8,133 bases of DNA. Origin: Candidatus Aminicenantota bacterium. GTDB lineage: Bacteria; Acidobacteriota; Aminicenantia; UBA2199. Shown here piece after piece: positions 1-7,121 of the stretch. The DNA lies in NCBI GenBank assembly GCA_020355945.1, contig CP070627.1, positions 1,318,111 through 1,326,243 on the forward strand, given 5' to 3'. The position numbers and the translations under genes were made by a program. How positions within the stretch are numbered: the first letter of the stretch is position 1; every line of letters starts with the position of its first letter. Below the pieces are notes generated by a model. It was not told the origin of the DNA. It did not search any database and saw only the letters and a list, made by a program, of their open reading frames with translations.

Positions 1-1051
1 GATCGTAACTTATAATGGTGAGAGGTTCATTAGTGAAAATCTTAAGTCCTTATACAGGCAGACCATGGCTCCCCATGAAATTATTATCGTTGATAATGCC
101 TCGGAAGATAAGACATTAAATATAGTAGAAAATAATTTTAAGGATGTATATATCATAAAAAACAGCAAAAACTACCATTATGCAAAAGCGGTGAATATCG
201 GGGTAGAAAGGGCAGCCGGTGAATCGGTTGTCATATTAAACCAGGATATCGTACTCAAAGAAGATTTTATCGAGATGCTTTACCGGAGATATGAAGAGGA
301 GGAGAAAAAAGAAGAAATTGCCGGGATCGTACCCCAGATTCGCTTTAATAAACAGCGAAACTTTATTAACGGTATTGGTAATTTTGTAACTGAGAAAAAC
401 TGGGGTTCTGATAATTATTTTGGGGTGGTAGATATCGGGCAGTTTGAGAATTTGGCTTATTTAGGATCAGCCTGTTTCGGGGCAATCCTTGTTACCAAAA
501 GAGGATGGACAGAGGTAGGTCCATTGGATGAGTTGTATAAAAGTTTTTATGAGGATGCAGATTGGAGTATACGCGTTCATTTAAAAGGGCTAAAACTGCT
601 GGCAGCGCCAAAAGCCGTGGTATTTCATGAATTTGGCGGTTCCTATCCTTCCGGGATAAAACTGTTTCTTATAATAAAAAACAGGATGCGGTTCGCATTG
701 AAAAACCTGAAGGGAAACCTGATGAGGAAATTTTTAAAAAGATACTTGAAACAGGATATAAGGAATTGCCTGTCTTTTATACGAACCAAATCATTTAAGA
801 ACGTTTTATATTATATAAAGGCTTATTTACATATTCTCGGGGAATTCCCCAAAATTTTGGTAGAAAAAGCCGGGAAGAATAAGATAGATACACGAAAAAT
901 ACGCGGTTTTTTTAAAAAGGGAGCTCCTTATGTCGTATTATCAAACAACCAACTGGAACCTGTGATAAATAAAGATGTGATCAGGAGATATTACTACTTT
1001 TCCGGGATCGAAAATTTCAATTCCCCGGAAGAGCCCATTGTCTATCAATAA
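1..1051 (+). CDS. Family 2 glycosyltransferase, rhamnosyltransferase-like (5' partial)
   Basis: The frame is open from base 2, and the codons before the first ATG (65) already encode the family's opening beta strand (IVTYNGERFISENLKSLYRQ). The true start is therefore upstream of the window and ATG 65 is internal. About 349 residues are visible. GT2 hallmarks, numbered from ATG 65, are the nucleotide-binding VDNAS near residue 10, the Asn-rich NYHYAKAVNIG near 36-46, NQDIVL near 59-64 in the place of the DxD metal site, and the FYEDADWSIR acidic motif near 163-172. These fit a GT-A inverting enzyme acting on nucleotide sugars at the inner face of the inner membrane, most like WbbL-type rhamnosyltransferases. 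Donor and acceptor cannot be read from sequence. The Lys/Arg-rich C-terminal third suggests membrane association. The stop overlaps the next gene's ATG by one base, so the two are probably translated together. Confidence 0.88.
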   Translation, partial: IVTYNGERFISENLKSLYRQTMAPHEIIIVDNASEDKTLNIVENNFKDVYIIKNSKNYHYAKAVNIGVERAAGESVVILNQDIVLKEDFIEMLYRRYEEEEKKEEIAGIVPQIRFNKQRNFINGIGNFVTEKNWGSDNYFGVVDIGQFENLAYLGSACFGAILVTKRGWTEVGPLDELYKSFYEDADWSIRVHLKGLKLLAAPKAVVFHEFGGSYPSGIKLFLIIKNRMRFALKNLKGNLMRKFLKRYLKQDIRNCLSFIRTKSFKNVLYYIKAYLHILGEFPKILVEKAGKNKIDTRKIRGFFKKGAPYVVLSNNQLEPVINKDVIRRYYYFSGIENFNSPEEPIVYQ

Positions 1052-1911
1052 TGATGGAGCCGATATTGAAAACGTTTCAGCACAGCGGAAATCTTGGAGA
1101 TATTATTTACAGCCTGCCCACCATTATTGCGCTTGGAGGAGGGGTTCTCTATATAAGAATAGGAACAGGCAGCCCGGAACTTAGTAGTAAAGCTCCTGCT
1201 CCCAATCCCATGACCGAACCTATGGCGCTCCAGGTAATAGAACTCTTAAAAACACAGCCGTATTTAACCGCTATAAGGTTGTACAATAATGAGAGGGTGG
1301 ATTATAACCTGGATATGTTCAGGGAGCATCAGGCAGTAATGACTAACCATATCGCCAAAAGTCACCTGGATGCTTTTGGTGTGAATTATAACCTGGCTCT
1401 TGCCTGGCTGCAGGATATAAGCCCGCTTTATATTAATGATATAGTTATATCGCGCACCAAACGGAATCTTTCAACTTTGAACAAGTTCAATTGGCATGTT
1501 TTAAGTAAATATGAAGAAAAATGTATTTTTATCGGGTTTGAGGACGAATATGAAGAATTCAAAGCGTGTACCGGCTTAAATATTGAACGATATCCTGCCG
1601 GGTCTATATTGGAAATTGCCCGGGTGATCAAAGGAAGTAAATTATTCATGGGGAATCAATCGTTAGGCTTTGCATTGGCTGAAGCCATGAAGCATCCCCG
1701 GGTATTAGAGGTATACTATGTGGCACCCAATTGTATACCGCAGTCTCTCAACGGTCATATCAAGTTAAGCAAAAAAATGGTAAGGAATATTCTTAACAAG
1801 AAACAAAAAAGATTTCTTCCGCCCCGGTTTGATCATTTACTGGCAAGTTTACGAAATTTTTTGTTTATCTTTTTAATAAAATTACGGAAAAAGTTATTCT
1901 ATCTCCGCTAA
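1051..1911 (+). CDS. Glycosyltransferase family 9 / heptosyltransferase-like protein
   Basis: This 286-residue protein has the two ends of a GT-B fold. The N-terminal HSGNLGDIIYSLP loop (residues 11-23) matches the glycine/Asp loop that opens ADP-heptose:LPS heptosyltransferase-like proteins. The motif FMGNQSLGFALAEAMKHPRV (199-218) matches the donor-binding region in which GNxS is followed by a helix and a Pro-Arg-Val strand. At 286 residues it is shorter than the roughly 340 usual for true heptosyltransferases, and the middle linker is reduced, so its substrate may differ or it may be a non-canonical family member. The last 20 residues mix hydrophobic and basic residues (NFLFIFLIKLRKKLFYLR), suggesting a membrane-binding tail. 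It starts at ATG 1051, one base inside the previous stop; a second ATG follows at once at 1054. The only purine run upstream (GGAAGAG, 1028-1034) is about 16 bases away, so translational coupling is likely. The role is probably cell-surface glycan assembly with its neighbour. Confidence 0.72.
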   Translation: MMEPILKTFQHSGNLGDIIYSLPTIIALGGGVLYIRIGTGSPELSSKAPAPNPMTEPMALQVIELLKTQPYLTAIRLYNNERVDYNLDMFREHQAVMTNHIAKSHLDAFGVNYNLALAWLQDISPLYINDIVISRTKRNLSTLNKFNWHVLSKYEEKCIFIGFEDEYEEFKACTGLNIERYPAGSILEIARVIKGSKLFMGNQSLGFALAEAMKHPRVLEVYYVAPNCIPQSLNGHIKLSKKMVRNILNKKQKRFLPPRFDHLLASLRNFLFIFLIKLRKKLFYLR

Positions 1912-1953
1912 GAAACACATCCCCGGGCACCTACCATTTTCCGGCAGAATTTT

Positions 1954-2035
1954 TTTAGCCACAGAGAACACGTTATAACGAGGACACAGAGTAAAAAAAT
2001 CACTCTCTGTGCTCTCTGTGAGCTCTGTGGCTAAA
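1954..2035. repeat. Imperfect palindrome of CACAGAG/CTCTGTG units
   Basis: The outer arms TTTAGCCACAGAG (1954-1966) and CTCTGTGGCTAAA (2023-2035) are perfect 13-base inverted copies. Inside, the right side repeats CTCTGTG at 2005, 2014 and 2023 in exact 9-base steps, while the left side carries only one further CACAGAG-like unit near 1985-1991. The left arm also contains a perfect 10-base palindrome CGTTATAACG (1971-1980) with no partner on the right. The centre is an A-run. Similar CACAGAG-rich intergenic palindromes occur in several environmental bacterial lineages (general knowledge, not checked here). It sits between two convergent genes. Confidence 0.75.
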
Positions 2036-2044
2036 CCTTTTTGG
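1954..2044 (+). terminator. Possible terminator for the glycosyltransferase operon
   Basis: The large hairpin formed by the CACAGAG palindrome begins about 40 bases after the stop at 1911 and is followed on the + strand by CC and a run of Ts (2036-2042). Read from the - strand, the hairpin is followed by As, so it would not be an intrinsic terminator for the hybrid kinase. The loop is long and the stem has internal mismatches, so this is tentative. Confidence 0.35.
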
Positions 2045-2080
2045 TTGCGGCTTATCCGGGCTGTAGACCGGGGAAAATAA

Positions 2081-5000
2081 TCAACTGAGCCACTTAAGAA
2101 GCACCTGGTACAACTCGGTTGGTTTAAAAGGTTTGGTGATGTAATCATTCATGCCAGCATGCAAACATTTCTGTTTGTCTTCTTTCATGGCATGGGCTGT
2201 CATGGCAACAATAGGAATATCTTTCATTTCCAGGTCTTGACGGATGGTTTTGGCGGCGGTTAATCCGTCCATGTTGGGCATTTGTATGTCCATTAAAATT
2301 AAATCATATTTATCTTTTTTTACAGCCTCTACTGCTAATGCGCCATCTTCCACGGCATCAACCGGTATTTTTGTCAGCCTGATCTGTTGAGAGGCGACTT
2401 TTCGGCTAATGGGATTATCTTCTACCACCAGGATGCGTACTTTATTGCTCAACCGGGACAACTGCGACATTAAGCGATGTTTCTCTTCCTTTTCGTCTTT
2501 TTCTTGTTTGGAACTGGTCTTCTTTGCCCCTGTTTTTCCCGTGTCTTCCGGCTGCTGTTGGTCTTCTTGACGTTGAAAGGGTAATGTAAAATGGAAGGTA
2601 CTGCCCTGGTTGGGTTGGCTCTCCAACCAGATTTTTCCTTTCATTAATTCAATCAACTGTCGGGCAATGGCCAATCCCAGGCCAATACCATTGTGCTGGC
2701 GGGACATCGAACCATCTACCTGGGTAAAACTCTCGAATATATACTGCTGCCGTTCAACCGGGATGCCAATGCCTGTATCGGATACGGAAAAATGGAGGGT
2801 ATGCTCTTTCCCTGGTGCCATTTTTACATCAACAGCCACGGAACCCTTTTCAGTAAATTTTACCGCATTTCCCACCAAATTTAAAAGAATTTGTTTCAAC
2901 CGCTGGGGATCGCAAATAAGCGTATCCGGTACATTGTCATGGATAAACACATTGAATTTGAGTCCCTTTCGTTCCACTTGCGGATAAAAATGGTCTTTGA
3001 CTTCATTTAAAAGGGGAGGTAACTCAAAAGGGATGTAATCCAGGTTCAATTGACCGGCTTCAATTTTTGAAAAGTCCAATATATCATCTAAAACTCCCAT
3101 CAATTGGCGGGCGCTTTTTTTTATCATGGTGAAATAGCTTTGCTGCTGTCCGGGTAGTGAGGTTTCCACTATCAAATCGGTTAACCCGATAATACCGGAT
3201 AGGGGGGTGCGAATTTCATGGCTTAAATTGGTGAGGAACCTGGATTTGGCTCGATTGGCACTTTCAGCCCGAAGCGCCATTTCTCGGGCATTTTCAGAGG
3301 AAATCCTTAATTCTTTCGTTTGTTCAGCCACTTGCAGCTCCAGGGTTTTCCTCTGCCGCGCCATGACCCACGATCGATACACCAAAATGATGGCAGTGAG
3401 GACAATGAGACCCATCAACAATTTAAACCAAAAGGTTTGCCAGATCATTGGCACTACCACCAATCTTACAGATATCCCGGCTTCATTCCAGGTATTGTCA
3501 CTATTGGAACCTTTCACCCGGAATACGTAATGGCCGGGGTCCATATGGGTGTAATTCACTGTGCGGTTGGTGCCGCAGTAAATCCAATCTTCATCAACAT
3601 TTTCCAACTTATAGGCATATTGATTTTGTTTGGGATTGATATAGTCCAGCGCTGCAAACCGGAAAGAAATCGCTTCATCTTTGGAATATAAGCGAATTTC
3701 TTTATCTTCACTGTTGGAAGCATCGATAACTGCGATTTCTTCAAAATTTTTAGAAACGGTTAACACCATTGCCGGGATGTTGGGATTTTCTCCAACACTG
3801 GCAGGGTGGAAGACATTAAAACCATTATAACCGCCGAAAAACATCTCCCCGTTACTGGCTTTATAATATGCACCGCCATTAAATTCCGCGCCCTGGAGTC
3901 CATCATCTGCATAATAATTTTTGAATACTTTGCTCCGGGGATTAAATTTTGAGATTCCCAGGTTGGTGCTTATCCAGAGATTACCGTTATCATCAACCAG
4001 TATCCCATAAACGGTGTGGTCCCCCAGCCCATCCTTTATGGTAAAACGTTGGAACTGTTCGCTTTTGGGATCGAATCGGGTCAGTCCACCGCCATAGGTG
4101 CCAATCCACAACGGTGTGCCCTCGGACCCGGGTAAACCTTCCTGGATACAGAGTACACAATTGCCTCCGATACTATCGGGATTTAAAGAATCGTGGGTAT
4201 AGTGTTTAAAGGTTTCTTTTTGCGGGTCAAACCTGTCTAACCCTCTGCCGTTGGTTCCCAACCACAATATTTCCTTACCATTTTCGCTGGTCTGGTATAT
4301 GGTGTACACCGAATTATGGGCGAGACTATCGGGGTTGGCGGGTTGGTGGCGATAAATAAAAGAGGTGCTGTGTTTGGGGTCATATTTGGTGAGCCCACTG
4401 CCTATGGTCCCGATCCACAGCATCCCCTTTTGATCTTCATAAATGGAACGAACACTTTCTTCCAGGTAAAACCTGTGGGAAGAGGAAGTCTTGAGGGCCT
4501 CCAGCGGTATGTCTTGAAACCTTCCATCCTTATGCATTTTATGCAGGCCTTTGCCAGTACCTACCCAGAGGGTGCCCGAGCGATCAAAATGAAGGCAATA
4601 GACGTTATTGTTTCGAATACTGCCAGGGTCTTTAGGGTCATGGCTGAAGCGGGTAAATCGGTTGGTTCTTCTATCCCAACGATTCAGTCCACCGCCCTCC
4701 GTACCGATCCACAAAATACCGCCGCTGCTGCCAGGCTCTTCCAAAATGGCTCTGACATTACTATCAGAAAGGCTGTTGTGATTTTCCGGTTCATGGCGAA
4801 AGGTCTTAAATTTCAATTTAAGAGGCCCATATACCACTTTATTGACACCATTAAAATAGGTCCCCACCCAGAGTATCCCGGACCGGTCCAGGTAAAGCGT
4901 ACTAAGCCGAGAATCGCTTAAACTGTTCAAATCCAGGGGATCATGTTTATAATGGGAAAAGGTCTCTGCTCTGGGATCAAAGCGATTTACTCCTGCTCTA

Positions 5001-6022
5001 TAGGTTCCAATCCACAGGATTCCCGATTGAGTATCTTCGACAATGCCGGTCACATAATTATCGGAGAGGCTGCGGGCATCATGGGGATGATGCCGATAAC
5101 ACTTAAATTGAAGACTGCCCCCGGGGTCCCGGGTCAGGCGGTATAATCCGGCGGTGGTCCCCACCCACAGGATAGGGACCGGGTTCGCAGCAGAAGCATA
5201 TAATGCATTAATCGAATGTCCCTTTAAACCGTCCACCCGTTGAAAATCAGAAAAATTTACTGCGCGATTTTCTTCCCTGTTGTTGTTTTCCCTGTATATC
5301 AACCGGCATAACCCATTGTTGGTGCCGATCCACAGGGATTTCCTTCCCTGTGTGCTCAGCTCTGCCAGGGACCGGATTTTATCTCCTGCCAGGCTGGATT
5401 CCTGTTCAGGGTGATGCCGGTAGTTTTCAAAGGTTACACTGCCATCGGGGGAAATGGCCATCCTGGACAATCCCTTTTGAGTGCCCACCCAAAAATACTC
5501 GGTCCCCTGCCGGCCGGAGAGGCATATGGCAGTAACTTTATTACTGCATAAGCTGTCGGGGTCCTCCGGGTTGTGCATATGATGCTCAAAGGTCCTGGTA
5601 TTTTTATTAAATTTTAATAGCCCGTGGGTGTTGGTCCCTAACCATAAATTCCCGGCCTGGTCTTCAGCAATCGCTGTAATCCATTGGGCTGCCGGGAGGT
5701 TTTTATCAAAGTATACTTTGAAGTCATATCCATCGTAACCGTTCAAGCCATTTTCCGTACCAAACCACATCATGCCGCCGCTGTCCTGGAAAATGTACCT
5801 TATACTATTATGTGAAAGCCCATGCTCCATATTTAATCTTTCGATTTTCATGTTTTCTTCCTGACCCCGGGCCTGGACCATCACAATAGAGACGCTCAAT
5901 AATATAAATAAACTCAAAAACCCCTTAAAGGTAAAATTTAACATTTCATTGGCAGTATGTTTCAGCGGACGAGGCAGACATGGCTGCAGTCGTTTCTCCA
6001 TGAAATGATTTTCTAATTTCAT
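2081..6022 (-). CDS. Hybrid sensor histidine kinase with double beta-propeller sensor and C-terminal receiver
   Basis: About 1313 residues from ATG 6022. Order: basic n-region and hydrophobic signal segment (about 32-51); fourteen blades at roughly 50-residue intervals, each marked by an LW[IVL]GT-like motif (about 85 to 730), enough for two seven-bladed Reg_prop propellers; Y_Y_Y domain (about 800-857); transmembrane helix (864-885); coiled coil; HisKA with phospho-acceptor His935 in LSHEIRTP; HATPase_c with N-box LVGNAVKF (near 1049-1056), DTGIGIP (1082-1088) and GIGLGLA (1112-1118); a charged Lys/Glu/Gln linker; and a receiver with acceptor Asp1245 in LILMDIQMP and Lys1297 in TKPF. All catalytic residues are present. 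The family senses ligands, often glycans, in the periplasm and passes phosphate to its own receiver. Unlike Bacteroides HTCS proteins it ends without an AraC-type DNA-binding domain or HPt, so an external partner is inferred. The start is uncertain: ATGs at 6001 and 5944 are in frame, 5944 gives the most canonical signal peptide, and none has a clear ribosome binding site. Confidence 0.92.
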   Translation of the reverse strand: MKLENHFMEKRLQPCLPRPLKHTANEMLNFTFKGFLSLFILLSVSIVMVQARGQEENMKIERLNMEHGLSHNSIRYIFQDSGGMMWFGTENGLNGYDGYDFKVYFDKNLPAAQWITAIAEDQAGNLWLGTNTHGLLKFNKNTRTFEHHMHNPEDPDSLCSNKVTAICLSGRQGTEYFWVGTQKGLSRMAISPDGSVTFENYRHHPEQESSLAGDKIRSLAELSTQGRKSLWIGTNNGLCRLIYRENNNREENRAVNFSDFQRVDGLKGHSINALYASAANPVPILWVGTTAGLYRLTRDPGGSLQFKCYRHHPHDARSLSDNYVTGIVEDTQSGILWIGTYRAGVNRFDPRAETFSHYKHDPLDLNSLSDSRLSTLYLDRSGILWVGTYFNGVNKVVYGPLKLKFKTFRHEPENHNSLSDSNVRAILEEPGSSGGILWIGTEGGGLNRWDRRTNRFTRFSHDPKDPGSIRNNNVYCLHFDRSGTLWVGTGKGLHKMHKDGRFQDIPLEALKTSSSHRFYLEESVRSIYEDQKGMLWIGTIGSGLTKYDPKHSTSFIYRHQPANPDSLAHNSVYTIYQTSENGKEILWLGTNGRGLDRFDPQKETFKHYTHDSLNPDSIGGNCVLCIQEGLPGSEGTPLWIGTYGGGLTRFDPKSEQFQRFTIKDGLGDHTVYGILVDDNGNLWISTNLGISKFNPRSKVFKNYYADDGLQGAEFNGGAYYKASNGEMFFGGYNGFNVFHPASVGENPNIPAMVLTVSKNFEEIAVIDASNSEDKEIRLYSKDEAISFRFAALDYINPKQNQYAYKLENVDEDWIYCGTNRTVNYTHMDPGHYVFRVKGSNSDNTWNEAGISVRLVVVPMIWQTFWFKLLMGLIVLTAIILVYRSWVMARQRKTLELQVAEQTKELRISSENAREMALRAESANRAKSRFLTNLSHEIRTPLSGIIGLTDLIVETSLPGQQQSYFTMIKKSARQLMGVLDDILDFSKIEAGQLNLDYIPFELPPLLNEVKDHFYPQVERKGLKFNVFIHDNVPDTLICDPQRLKQILLNLVGNAVKFTEKGSVAVDVKMAPGKEHTLHFSVSDTGIGIPVERQQYIFESFTQVDGSMSRQHNGIGLGLAIARQLIELMKGKIWLESQPNQGSTFHFTLPFQRQEDQQQPEDTGKTGAKKTSSKQEKDEKEEKHRLMSQLSRLSNKVRILVVEDNPISRKVASQQIRLTKIPVDAVEDGALAVEAVKKDKYDLILMDIQMPNMDGLTAAKTIRQDLEMKDIPIVAMTAHAMKEDKQKCLHAGMNDYITKPFKPTELYQVLLKWLS

Positions 6023-6029
6023 CGCTCTA

Positions 6030-6058
6030 ATTGTAACTGAAATAGAAGTATACTGCAA
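6030..6058 (-). promoter_or_regulatory. Candidate promoter of the hybrid kinase gene
   Basis: Read on the - strand, TTGCAG (6058-6053) is separated by exactly 17 bases from TACAAT (6035-6030), a five-of-six match to the -10 consensus; the -35 matches only three of six. Transcription would begin near 6023, almost at ATG 6022. That implies either a leaderless message or use of one of the later ATGs at 6001 or 5944. A competing -10, TATACT, lies at 6052-6047. Confidence 0.3.
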
Positions 6059-6142
6059 GCACTTTTCGATAAAAAGAAATAGAGACAGGTAAAATTTTGT
6101 TGGGAATTTTGTAATACCTGGAGGTTGCGGTGGTGAAGTTTT

Positions 6143-6151
6143 TGTGATAAT
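6143..6151 (+). promoter_or_regulatory. Candidate extended -10 for the secreted-protein gene
   Basis: TGTGATAAT is an extended -10 (TGn followed by GATAAT, five of six) about 75 bases before ATG 6227. The best upstream -35-like hexamer, TTGCGG at 6125-6130, is at a short 15-base spacing, so the call rests mostly on the extended -10. The rest of this divergent intergenic region shows no clear repeat or RNA. Confidence 0.25.
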
Positions 6152-6206
6152 ATTTCGCCCTGGCTGGATTCAAAAAAAATGAAAGAAGAACTGACTTTAT
6201 CTTCAC

Positions 6207-6213
6207 AAAGGAG
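6207..6213 (+). promoter_or_regulatory. Ribosome binding site with unusually long spacing
   Basis: AAAGGAG is a near-perfect Shine-Dalgarno sequence, but 13 bases separate it from ATG 6227. No nearer start works: an in-frame TAA lies at 6218-6220, and GTG 6213 is out of frame and hits a stop after five codons. The long gap may lower translation. Confidence 0.6.
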
Positions 6214-6226
6214 TGAATAATTTCAG

Positions 6227-6952
6227 ATGAAACCAACAAAACCGATTAATATTGGCTATTTTGTTTTGTTCTTTTTTCTATTAATGATGTGCCTTTTAAG
6301 GGCTGAGGACGAACCGGCTGAGATTAGCGGCAGGGTTTTTGTGAATGACAGCCCCACCTTTTCCATCAAGGTGACCTATTGGGAAACCAATGGTATCGGT
6401 CATAAAACCACCCGTTATTTCGATACCACCGGCCAACTGAGACTGGAAGAGGTTGAAGTATTCCACGTCAATTCCCTTGATTTAATGCGCTTCAATTTGA
6501 AGGACTTTAAATCGGGACGTGAGGAAAAATTCCATAAGATGCAGGATAAAATCGTTATTAGATACAAAAAAAATTCCCAAAGCGATTTTAAAGAAGCAAT
6601 CAAAAAGCAATATCCTGATTTGCTGCGCGGTTCCATGATCGTTCTCTATATCAAAAAAAAGATTAAGGAAATAGAGCATGACAAAAAAATATCCTTCAAA
6701 CTCCTGGTCCCCAAATATCTAACCACCTATGGCTTTTTGTTGAAAAAGAAAGATGAAACCAGGATTGAGGGTCGAAGTTGTTATGTCATCAAAATGTATC
6801 CTTCTTCCTGGTTTTTAAGGGCAATTGTTAAACCCACTTACTTTTATATTGAAACGAATTTTCCCCATCGGCTGCTCAAATATGAAGGGATTATTACTCC
6901 CAAAGCGGATAACGGCAAGAGTTTCAGGGGGATTGCCACGTTTACATATTAA
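6227..6952 (+). CDS. Secreted protein of unknown function, beta-rich
   Basis: I do not recognise this 241-residue protein securely. The N-terminus is a classic signal peptide: basic residues, a strongly hydrophobic core (residues 10-24, FLLMMCLL), then a probable signal-peptidase I site after Ala26 before EDEP. Cys22 does not sit in a lipobox (the preceding residue is Met), so a lipoprotein is unlikely. The mature part begins with alternating strands (EISGRVFVNDSPTFSIKVTY), continues with a Lys-rich helical middle (about 100-155), and ends in strands carrying RIEGRSCYVIKMYP and YFYIETNFPHRLLKYEG. That ending, in which a ligand-like strand is followed by 'P-hydrophobic-Y-x-E ... R-L-L-K-Y-E-G', resembles DUF3108/DUF6134-like or LolA-like periplasmic proteins; the resemblance is by eye only. 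The single mature Cys (residue 185) has no partner. It is divergent from the hybrid kinase and could share its regulation. Confidence 0.75.
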   Translation: MKPTKPINIGYFVLFFFLLMMCLLRAEDEPAEISGRVFVNDSPTFSIKVTYWETNGIGHKTTRYFDTTGQLRLEEVEVFHVNSLDLMRFNLKDFKSGREEKFHKMQDKIVIRYKKNSQSDFKEAIKKQYPDLLRGSMIVLYIKKKIKEIEHDKKISFKLLVPKYLTTYGFLLKKKDETRIEGRSCYVIKMYPSSWFLRAIVKPTYFYIETNFPHRLLKYEGIITPKADNGKSFRGIATFTY

Positions 6953-6995
6953 ATGTAACTGGAATTTGACCTCTTAACTACAACCAAATCAATGA

Positions 6996-7015
6996 TGTAC
7001 AACTAAAGTTGTACA
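6996..7015. terminator. Perfect 9-bp dyad, weak terminator or operator
   Basis: TGTACAACT (6996-7004) and AGTTGTACA (7007-7015) are perfect inverted copies two bases apart; a folded RNA would pair seven to eight of them around a small loop. It lies 44 bases after the stop of the secreted-protein gene and is followed by AATTTTT, which allows an intrinsic terminator. The stem is AT-rich and weak, however, and the symmetry would also suit a dimeric repressor upstream of the protease promoter. Confidence 0.5.
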
Positions 7016-7060
7016 AATTTTTAGCTTTATTTTCATACCAAAAATACAACTTTCGATGGA

Positions 7061-7089
7061 TTGACAATAATCAATTAATCCATTAGGAT
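7061..7089 (+). promoter_or_regulatory. Sigma-70-type promoter for the kinase remnant and protease
   Basis: A perfect TTGACA (-35, 7061-7066) is followed after exactly 17 bases by TAGGAT (-10, 7084-7089, four of six). Transcription would start near 7096, giving a leader of about 107 bases before ATG 7203. The spacer is bracketed by the inverted repeat ATGGATT (7056-7062) and AATCCAT (7077-7083), so a bound dimer would block RNA polymerase. Confidence 0.55.
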
Positions 7090-7121
7090 ATATTTTCTAA
7101 AGATTTTTATTAAGAGACACA

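Noticed and set aside
65..67. ATG 65 as the start of the glycosyltransferase
   Set aside because: The in-frame codons before it encode the conserved first strand and helix of the GT2 fold, and no ribosome binding site precedes it.
2005..2029. Short CRISPR-like array from the evenly spaced CTCTGTG units
   Set aside because: The units are 7 bases with 2-base gaps inside a palindrome; there is no spacer and no cas gene.
1894..2148. 84-codon - strand frame across the convergent gap
   Set aside because: It runs through the CACAGAG palindrome and the end of the kinase gene in another frame, so it is chance.
2610..3691. Several + strand reading frames of 60-125 codons across the kinase core region
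   Set aside because: All lie antisense to conserved HATPase, HisKA and Y_Y_Y coding sequence and show no motif or ribosome binding site.
4316..4921. 201-codon + strand reading frame inside the hybrid kinase gene
   Set aside because: It is antisense to the propeller repeats. The repeated blades keep this frame open by composition, and the translation has no domain-like pattern.
6027..6239. 70-codon - strand frame in the divergent intergenic region
   Set aside because: It overlaps both promoter candidates and the start of the + strand secreted-protein gene, and its translation shows no family signature.
6942..6958. TTACAT/ATGTAA inverted repeat across the stop of the secreted-protein gene
   Set aside because: It is six bases, AT-rich and not followed by a T-run, so it is within chance expectation.
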